The notes under the pieces: model-generated
What the model was told of the DNA's origin: nothing
The model's database searches: none
What the model saw: the letters and a program-made list of their open reading frames with translations, nothing else
DNA from: Purshia tridentata
Taxonomy: Eukaryota; Streptophyta; Magnoliopsida; Rosales; Rosaceae
Assembly: GCA_003254885.1 (NCBI GenBank)
Contig: QANT01000754.1
Span: 1 to 64,000, forward strand
Length of the DNA: 64,000 bases
Direction of reading: 5' to 3'
In this document: piece after piece, positions 38,303 through 51,720 of the stretch
Numbering within the stretch: position 1 is the first letter of the stretch
How the letters are laid out: every line of letters begins with the position of its first letter
Program-made: the position numbers and the translations under genes

Positions 38303-41300
38303 TCACTTTCTTTCAATAGTTCTTACACGTTGCAAAACACGCACAAACTCATAAAAAATGGAGAACTCAAAACCTGGGAGACTGTCACTATGTGGAGGAA
38401 TCCTAGAAATTGAGTGACTGCACGGGTCCTGACATATGACAAAATCAAATCCACCAATTTTCTTCTTCAGACTTTCAAGCTTGCTGCTTGTTAGCTTCTC
38501 AATGTCTTCGATCTGCTCTAACTGTCCAGTTTGTCCTGAACTCTCCCACCACCTCCTGAAAATCCTCCTCTTTGTTGCACAAGTTTCCACAGATACAACA
38601 CCTTTCAACCGAATTCCAAGCCGGTGTAAAGTGACTTCTGCCCCACCTATTCCACTAAAAATTGACAACACTGTTAATCCTTCCGGGTAGATAGATTTCA
38701 ACACAGAGAGGTGAAAACCTAATGTGTCCGTCTGGAAGCAGTATTTGAGGAACATAAGTCTTTCCATTAAACCACTCTCAGAAGTTTGAGTGTGATTCAA
38801 TGGGTAGCCAAGGATACGCTCCAAATGTTCAGGTTCCATAGGGCCCAGTTTGCACTGGCCAACCCACACTAGATTTAATGAACGGCAATTATGAAGGATG
38901 TCTCTCTGCTGCACAGATGAGAGCAGGCCATGAGAATTAGAAATCATCCTTCCAAGCCTATCACAGAGCTGAGATATGCCACTGGTTTCAGAACTGATGC
39001 AGGTCAATTGCTTTCTAGTATCCCATGAAGGCCACCATTTCTTTGTATGTGGTATTGCATCTTCAATTGTCATTGGTGGCTTTGGAAGGATGTGAAACCT
39101 GTTCTCAGTTGGAAGATTGTGTACATAGCCTTCCTTTCTATTCAAGGCTGAGAAGAATTGAGTATTTACATATTCAGGCTCAACAGCATACAAGAACTGA
39201 GATATTTTTGCCCAGGAATCATATGTTAAATTCACGACATTTCCATAAAAGAAATATGGGGGTTTAGCTGCCATACGATTCACAATCCTGCGAGGATTGC
39301 TTTGGAAGAGGTTTGGCATTCCAACTTTTCCAATTTCAGGGTCAACTTTTTCTTCCATCCAAGTTGGGTCAATGAAAGAGCTAGAATCATCAAAATACTC
39401 TTGTTTTGGCCTTTTCCCTTTACGTTTCTCCTCAAAATTTATATGTTTGGAGACCCTGAACTGAGGAACAACATTTGAATCATCATCAACAAACTCTTGC
39501 TTAGGCCTCTTCCCTAAAAAATTATTTTCCAGGTTACAATCCCTTGATTGAGAAGCTGTATCTGGATAGAATTCCTCACTTTCAAGTTTTATTGAATCAT
39601 ATGATCCCATAGCAAAAAATCTGGAACCCTTTGCAGTGTGTGGATGATTTGAATGGTTTGAGGAGTACTACACCACATATATTGTTCCAAACATTAGTAA
39701 ACCAATCTAATTAATGAGTGAGAAAACCACACATGTTTAGATGTTAGCATGCATTAAAGAAGCAAGCATGCAATGAACATAGCCATCAGAGGTAAAAACA
39801 TTATTTTAAATTCTAACTTGTAAGAATGAACAAACAGAGACCCCTAAACATGCAGGAGGGAATATATCCTGTACATTAACACGGACAATCCAAAATTGGT
39901 AAGGCTCCTCCCTCTGGCCATTGATTTCAGACAAGAATTATAAAGTTCGTTGCAAGATAGAAAACATTAAGTTAAAGTTGCCTGCACAGTGTTGGTATAT
40001 ATCTCCAATTTCAAAACATGCACAGCCAAATCGTAAGTATATAACTTCAGACTAGAATGAACTACTTGCAGGCACTGTGACACCAAAGAGCACTATCAAA
40101 ATTTTATTGGGCCTGTAGGAAGCTAAACAAATATATGAATGCATACACATGTTAATAACAGATTATAAAAATGCATCCTACCTTATTTTCTTTATAACAG
40201 TTATCAGAAATTTCTTCTGCAACAATTGAATCCGCAAGTTGTGAAATTTGAGCTCCAGAACCTAAAACAGCAAATGATAGTTAAGTATGAGTCAGCAATA
40301 AGCTAACGAAATTATATCACCGACACGTAGTCAAGTTACAAAGTTACGAGTGTTTCAGCACACTTTCCTAAAGAATACAGTAGACTACATGTAGCTAGTG
40401 ACAGGTCAAAGCAAAATTGTTTTGTGTTGAATGAAATGCAGTTGTAATGTCAACAGAAACGATTATATTAGAAGTTTAGAACAAGGGTCATGATAAGCAT
40501 TATTTGTACAATTAATATGCTCCTTAAAAAAAAATTTTCAGATTTCATATATTCTACACTTTATGTTCTTTCCTTTCCATGTTTAGTGGAGCAAATGCTA
40601 TCAAAGACTCACCAAATCTTTCGATTGCCCAGGAAACTTGGTTCTCAGAGAAACCCATTTCAAGCAAACGAAGTGTCTTCTCCATGGTCCCAAATAATTT
40701 CTCATCGTTAGTATCCTGGGAATATAAAAGGTTAGATTATTGTACGATACAATACCAAATCATATAACACAGACAATTTGCTGAAAATTCCAAAAGACAC
40801 ATGGAAACCAAGTAATATTGTAATTGCATCTGCCAAAAAAATTTCCGCAAACTTGATGGTTAGAAGAATGTATTAAGAAAGAAAATAATCCTCTCTAAAT
40901 CTGCATCTGTTCTCATTATGTCAGGTAATCATACATTCATACCTCATTTGGTACAGTGAAGACTTGTGTATAATTGCTTAATTTGGGGGTAACAAAATGA
41001 AAGGTGAAAAGTAAACCCTCTTTTCAACTATCTTTTTCCTTTTTCTAAAATCAAACTTTGACCCTACAAAAATTGTTTAGAAGTATAACATAAGAAAATG
41101 AGAGTCCAAAAACACAATGGAGTAGCACATGGCAAGAAAATGCAGTAAATCAGCAAAATAGTTTGAGATAACTATATAGACGGATTTGAACTAGTAATTT
41201 CCAATTATGAATTTCAATCTATTATGTTCTGGAACAAAACATAATCTACCTGGAAAAGTTAAATTATCTAATATGTATCATGGTTTTCATCTGATATGAG

Positions 41301-44300
41301 ATTATCATTGCAGCACCCAAAACAACCCAAATGAGCTAAGAAAAGTTGACAAATGTACTAACGCGATGTTTAACAGCATGAGCATCAAGAATGCATTATT
41401 TATTGTCCAACATGATTACAAAGCAAAGTTCCGACAATTGCAAACTTCTTTATTGATGCATATCCATTATTATTTGTATTTTCTTAAAAGAATTGCAGCA
41501 TCTATTCAACAAGTATTGCCCAAAAATAATGCATTTGTGTTACCAACATCCAAAAATGTCATCAGATGGATCACAATTTAATGCAAGGATCATTATTAGA
41601 CCTCATATTTTTCTTCATCACCATGAGTAGTATCATCTATATCATGTTCGAGTTTCACAGCTATTTGAGCGGCAAAGATAAAATCCACCAATTCACTAAT
41701 TGGAGCGTCTTCACCTGATATGCAACCAAATGAGGTTAACCAACCTATATTGAAATGTTAAGCATACTATAATACGAATTTAAAGCCAGTAAAATTACCT
41801 AACGAGCTAAAATCCAAGGTGAAATATCATGATATAAGTACTACCGATGCTTCTTTAGAGACTCTGTGCACACATATTATACAGGTTTGACAAACATGAA
41901 TCTGACATCAATTGTGCTACCCAGACGTGTGTAGAAGTTTTCTAATTGTGTATTAAACTCAGAAGATAAATAGTTACCACTCACATGCCTAAATACAATC
42001 CAAGACCTAGTCAGCATATGAAGAAATTACTACTTTTACCTTGATTGAGAGAGAGAGAAAGAGAGGATATTATATTCAAATTTGTGCTATTTAGCAAGTT
42101 TCAATAATGTAACTTATAGAGTTCTTCCCTTGGTTCAAACATCTCTGAAACTGTTAGCACCAATAGCCCCAAACTCAACCGTGATGATAGATCATTCAAG
42201 ATATTATATTGATATACGCCTAGTTCATGAGCCAAAAGCAAACACACATGGACTTATCTATGTAACATAAGGAAAATTTATAGAAAGTACGTCTGAATTG
42301 CAGGTTGGTCTAAGGGCAAAAGTGTCAACCAGTGAGTGTGTTTTTTCCATACATAGAAAGCCAATACAAATCAAACATTTTACTCCATATAAAAAGCATA
42401 GAATTTCCAACCTACCAAGCTTATCAATTGCAAACTCAACTTCATTTGGGGAAAAATTCATCGTCAGTAAGGATGCCTTTTTTCCATCATTAAGTCCATC
42501 AGGAGACTCCTGCCAAAAGTTGAAGGTTGAACCTAATCATAAGAAAATTAAAACAAACAAAACCACATGAAAAATAAAAAATATAATTAACAGCTGCTCA
42601 TTTAATCTTCGTCGCGAGAAGAGAGGAGAATTTATTTACTTTATAATAAGATTTCAAAATGTGATTTAGCTACTCTTGAAACTTGCTATGTCTTAAGCTT
42701 CTTGTAGCCACTATCACTGAACCTCATAATCCAATTTCAGTCACAACACTACTGGTACCATTGAAAGTCACCCACCATAGTTGCCCATTGGCTCATGAAG
42801 ATAAATCACAAAGAAGTGCACAAGCCGCCAATTCATATATTTTGGGAAATATAAAGGAAAATTTCAGAAAAACAAGATCACAGCAGTTTCGAAGGATACC
42901 TCTTTTGGTTGAATAATAGTAGAAACCTCCGGAGGACTGCTTACACCCTGATCGTCAAATAAGCTATCCAGAGAATCTGATGATCCAGAATCTGATTTTT
43001 GAGAACCCTATTCATTCCAAAACAGGTTGACTATAAGCATTCAAAATTCCTAAGAAAATATCTGACAAATACTTGATTGCAAAAACTGAATATGCAGACT
43101 GTGTCAATATGTGCCAAATAAAGATTTCAGGAAACATTTGTAATATATTTGAGCAACCCAAAATGTATTGATACAGTTCGAACAAGGAGTATTATATTGA
43201 TTAGAAAGAAATTATTGATTTCATATATTGTTTATGAATTCTTATAAAAGAAAATATATCTTTTATGAGTGACTGAGGCAACCATATCTACCTTCTGCAG
43301 TATGTTTTCTCACACTTATGACTTGACATAGCAAAAAGAATTATATTAAAATGGGGACTTGATAAAGAAAGCCGAAGATGTGATTTTCATTCAACAAAAC
43401 AATAAAACAATGCCAACAAAGCCAATCAACAATAAAACACAAGCAAAAACAACTAAACAAGGACAAACCAGTAAACAACAGCCAATGATGTGTGTTAAAT
43501 TATACTTGCAAGCGTACAAGTATAGATTTGTAAGAACAAGGTCAAACTCGCAAGGATTGCAAAGAAAAATATGGAAAACTAACCTAAACTAAATTAATTA
43601 GAGTCTAACCTTGTTGAAGAAAGTTGTTCATTGAGAGAAATATAATAAAACTTAGTTTCAATAGGCCCACGTTACATAGTTAATTTGTTTCTCCATTTGT
43701 ATGACCCCACAAGGCAACAGATCAATCAAGGTTATATTAAGAATTCTTTAACCATAAAAGCGCAAGTGGCGGCCGTTTTAAGAAACTTCATAAAATCTAA
43801 ACCTTGCAGAGTTGCATGACAAACAATCTTCATAACATAATATATGTTTGCTTACTAGAAACATTTAACAAACAAGCATAAAACTTTCGAGAAACATTTA
43901 ACAAACAATACATGTTACTTACGGGGTATGATAAAAGCGTCTCCAATAACAATTCTACGTCGCCTTCACCTACATTTGAAGAAAGATGCTCAACCATCCA
44001 AATTTCAGGGGGAAAACATTAGCAGATCATTTGATTAAGAATACAAGTGCAGATAATAATAATAATGATAATAACAAATAAAATATGGACTGCATTAAAT
44101 GAGGTACGTTCAGCCTCGGTGTGTGTTTGAACGTACAAATGTGGATGTATGGCCCAGGTGCAACATGGTTTACTTTCTTGTCGTCTTGTAAATCTATAAT
44201 GCCACTGTTCACCCTCACCAATCCTTACCAATTTAAAGTAAGATACAATAGAATATAGTTAACTGTTTGGCACATACCCTTTTCTTCAATCACTTTGTCC

Positions 44301-44716
44301 ACAAGTGATGGTGAAAATCCCATTCCAATCAAGTTTGCTCTCATATTGCTTCCCGATGAACTGGCGACATTGTTCTGGAATTACAATGGACGAAAGAAGG
44401 AAAAAAAGAAAATAAGGAACTCTACGGAATCGACAGTTGACGTGCATGCAAAATCATATCTTTAGTTCGTTCAGTGTTTCTTGGCCAGTTTCAAAATTCT
44501 ATACAATTGACTTAGTATGATCAGTTACATCATATCTGGTGAACTTTCAACATATAGTAAATGGCAGAAGTATTCATAAAATGGTGGGCATACCCCAAAA
44601 TGGCTTGAGAATTCAGTATCCAAAGGCAACTCAAAATCCAAAATCTCTTCTTTAGGAACAATTGCCTTTTCACGTTCCTGATCTGAGGAACTTTTTCCGT
44701 TTGAGTAATTTGTCAT
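38303..44716 (-). CDS. DRM3: DRM3-like DNA methyltransferase paralogue (UBA domains, degenerate catalytic motifs)
   Basis: Nine coding exons join in frame on the minus strand: 44594-44716, 44278-44374, 43923-43969, 42900-43007, 42416-42509, 41602-41714, 40613-40715, 40182-40261 and 38303-39667, giving 709 residues, the size of Arabidopsis DRM3. UBA-type repeats lie at about residues 50-88 (LIGMGFSPSLVDKVIEEKG), 140-178 (MNFSPNEVEFAIDKLGEDAP) and 206-246 (LLEMGFSENQVSWAIERFG). The C-terminal half is a rearranged cytosine methyltransferase domain with motif I (LSIFSGIGGAEVTLHRLGI). The ENV motif of DRM2 reads GNV here, the PC loop reads CQDPC instead of GSPCN, and motif X is altered (KYCFQTDTLGFHLS). 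This matches DRM3, which is reported to be catalytically inactive but to assist DRM2 in RNA-directed DNA methylation. The protein acts in the nucleus. The next gene upstream encodes a YTH protein, as at Arabidopsis At3g17310-At3g17330 (memory). Confidence 0.93.
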
Positions 44717-45760
44717 ATTGACCTATCGAAAACAAATAATGAGCACAGGAATAGATAGCCTTCAACTATCTCCAATGATAATTTAGAACATAATACATGA
44801 GCATACCTTCTTGAACTGGAAAATATAATTTTACAGTCGTCCACAATAGGTCATCCGGTTACCCTCTGCAAGGAAAAAAACCATCACGTCACATTTATCC
44901 TTTCAACGGAATGTGAGCCAACAACCGACTTCTCAGTTCCTAATGACAGAAGTTGGTAATATCTAGTCGATCAAATAGTTCTTAGTCAATGTCTGCCTAA
45001 TACTATTGAACTATATACCATTTAATCTAAGTGTATAACTGGTCAACCTGCTTTGCACATTCACATCACACCACATTACCACAAAGATGTAGCTGTAACA
45101 AACCCTAGTGAAAGTACTGGAACCTATAAGCCATGCATTATATATGTTACATAAAGTGCTGCATTTGCAAATGTTCAATTTGCAAAACAGTTGACAGAAT
45201 TGCTTACCGAATGGAATAATATCAGTAATCCCCACTACCACTAGTACCAAAGTAAAAAACTTCAACTGAAAATTAACATACCAAATCACAAAACTAGTCA
45301 TTCAAATTCATACAGAGATTATTTAATGCTCCCTAAAAAATAAAAATTTACCGAGATAGAGAAGTCAAGAGAAAAAAAAAAATCTTATTTTCCTCGTTTT
45401 CTCAATAACCAAACAAACAAAAGGAAATAAAAGGAAATGCAAATAGAACAAAATGATCACCGAATAGCGAGGATAGAACGCTGAACGGACGTTGATATCT
45501 TCAACTGCAAGAATTTGAGCTCAGACGAAAGGAGGCAGCACGAGTCCACACGCGTTTGGTGGTCCTCGTCGTACCTGACAGGAGATTTCAACGGCGGAGG
45601 AGTGCGAAATCCACGCAGCCACAGCAGCGGCGCGTCGACTACACTCACTTCCACGCTGGTGAGGAGGAATCACATAGCACTGAGCGACACTACAGTCTAA
45701 TGTCTATTGGGTACAGCGTCACTGACTCGCTGGCGTTTTATAAGTCTATTGAGGTGTCAG
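44717..45760 (-). promoter_or_regulatory. DRM3 5' leader and core promoter
   Basis: An acceptor (GATAG|GTCAAT) just upstream of the start codon indicates a 5'UTR intron. Candidate donors lie at about 45461 and 45574. A TATA-like element TTATAAAA lies on the minus strand at about 45737-45745, placing the transcription start near 45705. The GC-richer block at 45480-45700 is therefore best read as 5' non-coding exon; open frames across it on either strand match nothing. Confidence 0.45.
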
Positions 45761-45799
45761 GTGGAACCGTGGAACTCATCTGTTCGATTTTTTTTCCTT

Positions 45800-46980
45800 T
45801 TAGAGAATAGAGAAGTCACGCGCTCGGTACTTTGATTCTCTCGTGGAAAAGCCGAAAAGCACTGGTTACGTTGCTGATGGGCCCGTGCCCCAGGACATAT
45901 AGCATGAATACCACGTGTCGTCATGCGGAGATGCCATCTCATCTTTGCTCAGCCACCTACTTGCTTTGTTTAGAAAACTGTTATTTACACTCCTCTATTC
46001 GCTTCTTGCACTCCAGCTTTTATTTCATTATTAACAAACAATGGAATAAATTGGCCAAAAAACAAAAAAATAAATGGAATAAAAGAAAGTTGTGTGATAT
46101 TGTTCATAATATGTGCATTAAACTAGGGTTGAGTTTGGTTTGGTTACTGTTCATAATATGTGCGTTAAATTAGGAGTATATTCAGTTCAGTTACTAATAT
46201 GTGCATTAAACTAGAGTTGAATTTGGTTTGGTACTATTCATAATATATGCGTTAAACTAGGGGTGTGTGCAGTTTGATAACCAAACCGAACTCCCACAAT
46301 CAACCACCGAATCACCACCAGCAATATGGCCAAATTCAGAACTATCCCCGCCACCGACACAATTAGAATTGCTTCAATTTTGATGGTTGTTAGTCGATTT
46401 TGGAAAAGTCAAGAATGTAATTGTAACTTACTATGGATAGTAGACTATGATTTTAGAAAAATCAAGATTGATGATGGCTCTAAACTCTTAATTTATATCA
46501 TTTGAATCGTTGTTTGATTCCTTGGAGAATTTGCAACGTTGATAGAGATATTTGATTCTTGTGATCTTTTGATGAAGTGAAGTCGAGACATATTCGTCGA
46601 GATGCCAAGTGCCAACTTTGACTCAAATGGATCAGCAGCTTTGATCATTCCCTTTGCACTTCTTGTTAGTAGAACAATCAATAATGCAAGTATACCACCT
46701 CTGATGTAACGTGTCGTGTAACCATTTTAATTTGGCGTGTATTTTCCCTATGGTTGACAAATTCAGATCATAAGAGTCATAATATTTCATCAAACATTAA
46801 TACATTTCGCAGTTCAATTTAATTAAATCATTGAAAGCAGCAAACTAATTACACACATTTTTCACATTTAATGGTTATAAACATGCAAATAAAAAGGACA
46901 AAACATATTTTCTCAATTCAAAGAAAATAAACATCTGTTAGATTCTGCATCAAGATTCAAGCATTGACACTTTTTATTAT
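45800..46980. other. Intergenic region between DRM3 and the YTH gene
   Basis: No gene is supported. A four-copy tandem repeat occupies 46101-46282. The remaining sequence is AT-rich; the YTH gene's 3'UTR probably begins near 46980-47000. Confidence 0.45.
46101..46282. repeat. Four-copy tandem repeat, 43-47-bp unit
   Basis: Copies start at about 46101, 46148, 46192 and 46235, each with TTCATAATATGTGCRTTAAA or a close variant. Copies 1 and 3 share GCATTAAACTAG and GTTTGGT, while 2 and 4 share GCGTTAAA, which suggests duplication of a dimer. Confidence 0.7.
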
Positions 46981-47437
46981 AAAGGATACAAGGAACACAA
47001 CATATCCTTTACTAAAAGTTCGGCTCCCCATTCTATGAGGAATGGAACCCAAACCATACCTCCCACTCAACAATGGAGAGAATTACCGCTGCACTCCAAA
47101 GACTTACAGATATGTTGATTGCTAATAACAGAAAATTCTTTGTATCTTGAATATAAATCTGTATTTCCACTTGACTTCAGCAACAACAAAACCCCCCCAA
47201 AAAACCCAGGTAATAAGTAGAAGTGTGGACCTGAAAAAACTGGATCAAAAGAACTAAAGAAAAGGGGGTTAAAAACAATAGAGACAACATCAAAGTGAGT
47301 AGTATTATCCATTCTTTCATTGCCTATGACCATGAATGAGTATCATAAACTCAGGATTGAATGGCCCGCAGACAACACAAAATAGAACCCCAATAAAACG
47401 AAACTATGAGAAACTTCTGAATCATTTCCGTTGATCC

Positions 47438-50400
47438 TCATTTTTTTATATGCGGACCACCCTTCTCAAGTTGTAGTGCTCTAGGATCAAGCGGGATTGT
47501 TCCAACTGTTAAAATACCCAAAGATTCAGCAAATCCGTTAACTCTAACAGGCACTGAGCCTACAGTGACAACTTCAATGTTTTCGGAATTAGTGACAGCA
47601 ACAGCTGAAGATTTTGGCTCCACCGGCTTCGGATTTATAGCGAGTGGACCAAATTTTAAGGTAGAAACAGCATCATCTTTTGCTGCGTGTGCCTTTTGCT
47701 CAGAGTTTTTCTTTGTGATACTTGCATTTATAACACCCAAGTTAGAGGAAACCTGCTCAGAAGCAGGAACTATAGTCTTTCTCGAGTTGTTTGCATCATC
47801 ATTAAGTTTGGCGACTTTTTCCTCTCTACTACGAGGCAGCTCACCAACAGAGTTCAGCTTGCGGGGGGGCCCTAAAGCCGTTACTAAAAATGGATTTTCA
47901 AAACTTCTAAGTAACCGGCCTCTCTCTTCCTGCATGATTTTCTGACGGTCTTCATAATACATAAAGTCATCAAGTAAAGAAGTCTTCAATGTGTGATTCT
48001 TGAATAATTTCAACATCTCCAAGCCTTTCTTATACATAATCTGCAAAATAAATTTTTTTATGAGAAACCTAAGAATTCCCTGCTCAAGGACAACATGAAC
48101 ATACATAACAATTCAAAGCCACTATTTCAAATTATTTGTGCACTCTTTTAGCTAAATTCAGTGCCAATTCACTTGGAAAATTTCAGTACAGATACTCATA
48201 TCATGAAATATGATCTAGAACACTTGATAGCAATTGAAGCTATGTGCCCACTTGTGGTTGACTGGAAAAAACCATTTAACCAATCAGCCCTGTCTGGGTT
48301 CCCATCCAAAAATAATTCATATCATACATTCCTTAGTAACCACCAGACATGACTTCTGACACTTTCTATGCACATTGGCTGGGAAAATACCATCATGTGA
48401 AATGAATGACCAATAACGCACCAACAATGGAAAGACTTAGTCAAGGCAAAACAGCAAACAACAGAATCTAGATGTACCTCTTGTGTATCCCTGCTATTAG
48501 TCACCGGCTTGTTCTCATTGTTCTCTAAAACAATGTGCCTAAAACTGGTGTTTGGCACATCTTTAATGATATGCCACTTAACAAGGAAGCTCCCACTCCA
48601 TTTATCTTGCTGCCAAAAGTCCATATCCTTGTTGAAGTCAACAGGGCCAACCATTTCTGCAACACCACAGAATTGTCCACTTGCATTGACCTGTGTGCAT
48701 AGGCAAAACCCAACATCAGCATAACCCAGCAAATCACTAACAAGCCCTTATTCTGATGGTTTATAGAAAAACTAATCAAACAGCAATAAAATTATATATG
48801 ATGTTAAATAATAGCCAACAATAGAACTCACAGAAAAGAAAAGAAATATGGGGCAGCCACTAGGCTTTCCTGAAGCTATTCTCTGGGCATCTTCATAAGC
48901 ACTATTTAGTTTTTTGTTGCCATGGGGTGTTGATGACCAGACATTGTATTTGATGCTCTTATGTACATCATCCTCACTGTATGATTTTATTACAAAAAAC
49001 TTTGCATCCGCATAGTCAACTGGGAGATCATCCTTGTTATACTGATCAGTACGAATAATGATGTTTCCTTGTGCATTACTATCTCCTGCCTTGGTTGTGT
49101 AGGCTTTAACAGCTAGTTGATTCTTTAACCTATTGATTCTAGGACCACAATTCTGTTCACCCAATGCCTCCAGGCTGCCATGTATATCATTCAATGCCCT
49201 GCCAACATGGAACTTCGGTCTAAGCTTACCCACAGCACCCCGTCCTTGAGCACTAGATCCAAAGTCATTACCAACAGGAACTGCTACCTTCAACTGATTG
49301 TGATGAGGCATGACTTTCCCATTTGAAAGGTTATCCACGGCTGCAATTGAGCCAGATGGACTTCTACCCTGCAAACACATAAATAAGTCAAATTCAAAAA
49401 AAGCAGTCTTTTCAAAAAGTCCTAAAAACATGAGCTTAACAGTTTTATATGTAATGTTATTGAGAAATTTCTTGAACAAGAGGCTCCCTGCCATAAAAGT
49501 TGTAAAACCTTAACGATGGAAAGAGTAATACCTGAAGGATATGTGATGAGGTCGGGGTTGGGAAACGACCGGAAGAAACACTTCCATGTGTCACAGCTTG
49601 CTTGCTTGGTCCAACATTACCTCTTGGCCCTTCTGATACCTTTGTTAATGGACTCATATGATTCGAAGAGGGCTTAGAGGAATTAGGGAAAGCTCCAGAA
49701 GCTGAGTTTAAATTATATTTGAGCCCTCTTCCATCAGGTCTATTAATTGATGCTCCAGTATCAAACAAGGAATCAGGTGAACTATTGGAAATGACATCTG
49801 GTTGAATAAGAGGAATATAACCAGGTGAAGAGACAGAGTTCTGATAAGGGGGGATGGTACAGTACTGTTGGCCATCCACACCTATCATAGCACCAGGTAT
49901 GTAAGGATTGTATGGGTTGTATGGAGACTGTGCATATCCATAGCTTGGTGTATAATATACAAAAGGCAAACTTTCATTTTGTGCACCCTGAAACATAAAG
50001 ACAAACTTTGAGAATAATAACGACTCATTAAAGAAAGAACTAAAAGTCTGTGTGTGTGGGGAGGAGAGAGAGAAAGAGGAAAATCACTCACCGTGTACTG
50101 GATATCTGGACCATCTACACCAAAAATCCTTCGGTGGTCCTCCCATTCACCGGGTGATTCAAATCCTGACCACATTTATTCAACATAATGTATAAATGAG
50201 ACAAATTAGCCATCATCTTAACCTACCAAAACCAAAAAGCCACTACATTTACCTGTACAGTAATACCCATAATTGGTGGCATTGGGATAATACATGCCCT
50301 GATCAACAACAAACTCAGGGCCTCCTTCATTGTACATAGCTTCAACTTGTTCAAATGGAGTTGTAAAATGCAGGTTTTGTTCCATGCCTTGAATCTACAA

Positions 50401-50559
50401 GTCATGACAAAAGCACTCAATAACTCCGCAAGAGCAAAAAAACCTTATTTACTATTCAAAAAAGGATTTGAATTGACAATGCTAAAAATTATGGTCAGGA
50501 AATTAATAAAAAGATACCATATAAATCTCATCATTCGCATGCTCGGGAACATTATACAT
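47438..50559 (-). CDS. YTH-domain (YTHDF-type) m6A reader, ECT family
   Basis: Seven coding exons join in frame on the minus strand: 50518-50559, 50253-50394, 50092-50165, 49532-49987, 48832-49368, 48478-48690 and 47438-48040, giving 688 residues. The N-terminal half is a low-complexity Y/P/N/S-rich region ([15 protein letters not shown]). The YTH domain spans about residues 359-495 ([20 protein letters not shown]). Its aromatic cage is present: W382 (YNVWSS), W443 and W448 ([10 protein letters not shown]). A charged C-terminal tail follows. Such proteins bind N6-methyladenosine in cytoplasmic mRNA and control growth and stability of transcripts. DRM3 next door suggests the ECT6/ECT7 branch (At3g17330/At1g48110, memory), but the exact member is not certain. 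The start ATG lies in a short exon whose 5' part is leader; a further leader exon near 51374-51470 is likely. Confidence 0.92.
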
Positions 50560-51373
50560 TTCCAATTGAGGACTGCCACCCCTATAGAAAACAATAATAC
50601 AAAACATCAGCATACAATAGAGTCTAGCACAAATTGGATTTGAGAGAAATAGAACTAGGAGGAAAACATGGTGCTCTTTTTGGTGTGACAAAGTAACATC
50701 AAGCCATTCTCAAACTAGTACAGTTAATTCACAAAACGAGAAGGCTTCAATCGGAAAAGAAAATTTAATGCCATTATTAAACAAAAACGAATCAAACACT
50801 ATTTAATATAATTAACGCGGACCCAATAAAATAGCATACATAAAATGACTTCTCTATAACAAATTTACAATCATTCAGGCCACATGAACACCGAAGATAT
50901 TTTATACAATTCTTAGTGAGCACACCACCATTAAGCAGGCACTAAAACCAATCTAAGGGATGAGTGAATTTTATTTAGTTTTTTCTTTTTTTTTTGCTTA
51001 CAGAGAGTAACTGAGCTCTGAACCATCAGTCTTTAAACTACTGAAAAGCAATCATGTTGAAAATTAACAGGCCCCAAGCAGTACCAAACACAGATAGATC
51101 TAGATGAAATTCAGCGAGTCAATACGAGAAAACAGGCACAAAAACTCAGCCACCAACATGAAATTTCACTTTCAAATCCGAAAAGTTCAGTAATTCTAAG
51201 TGATATTGTTAAAATTTTTTAAAAATAAAATAAAGTCCTATTTCCACTCCCAGACTACGTTTGATTACTCAGAATTCGCACAGAGAACCTATAAAAACAC
51301 CAAAAAGAAGGAGAGAGAGAGAGAGAGCCGAAACTACAAGGAGACGTTATTTGAGCTGAAAAAGCCTTCAGTA

Positions 51374-51720
51374 CCTGAATTCTAAGAAAGGGCATAAACG
51401 AAAAAGAAGACAGAAGTTCGTGAAGTGAGGGCTATTACCAAGAAATAAGCTGAATCAATCCATGGTTGACCTAGATAGTTCTACGAGGTGAGAATTGGAG
51501 AATTCGCAGAGAGAAGGGCTTTTCTGCAACATTACTTTTTTATATAAATAAATATTATTGGGCAAAGCAGACGCGCTTAAGAAACCCTAACCATGAGAGA
51601 AATGGGGTAGAGAGAGAGAGAGAGAGAGGCTTGTAAAGAAGGCCGTTTCGATGTGTGAATGTGTGTGTATATAGAAAAAGCAAAGAGACGCGCACAGAGA
51701 TTCCTATAATACGCTGCGTT
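51374..51720 (-). promoter_or_regulatory. YTH gene 5' leader and promoter
   Basis: A donor-like CAG|GTACTG on the minus strand near 51374 marks the likely end of a non-coding first exon. (GA)n runs at about 51311-51328 and 51611-51629 are typical of plant leaders and promoters. The transcription start is not fixed. Confidence 0.4.

Noticed and set aside
45457-45810. Overlapping open frames on both strands upstream of DRM3
   Set aside because: They fall in a GC-richer block best read as the DRM3 5' non-coding exon and promoter, and none resembles a protein family.
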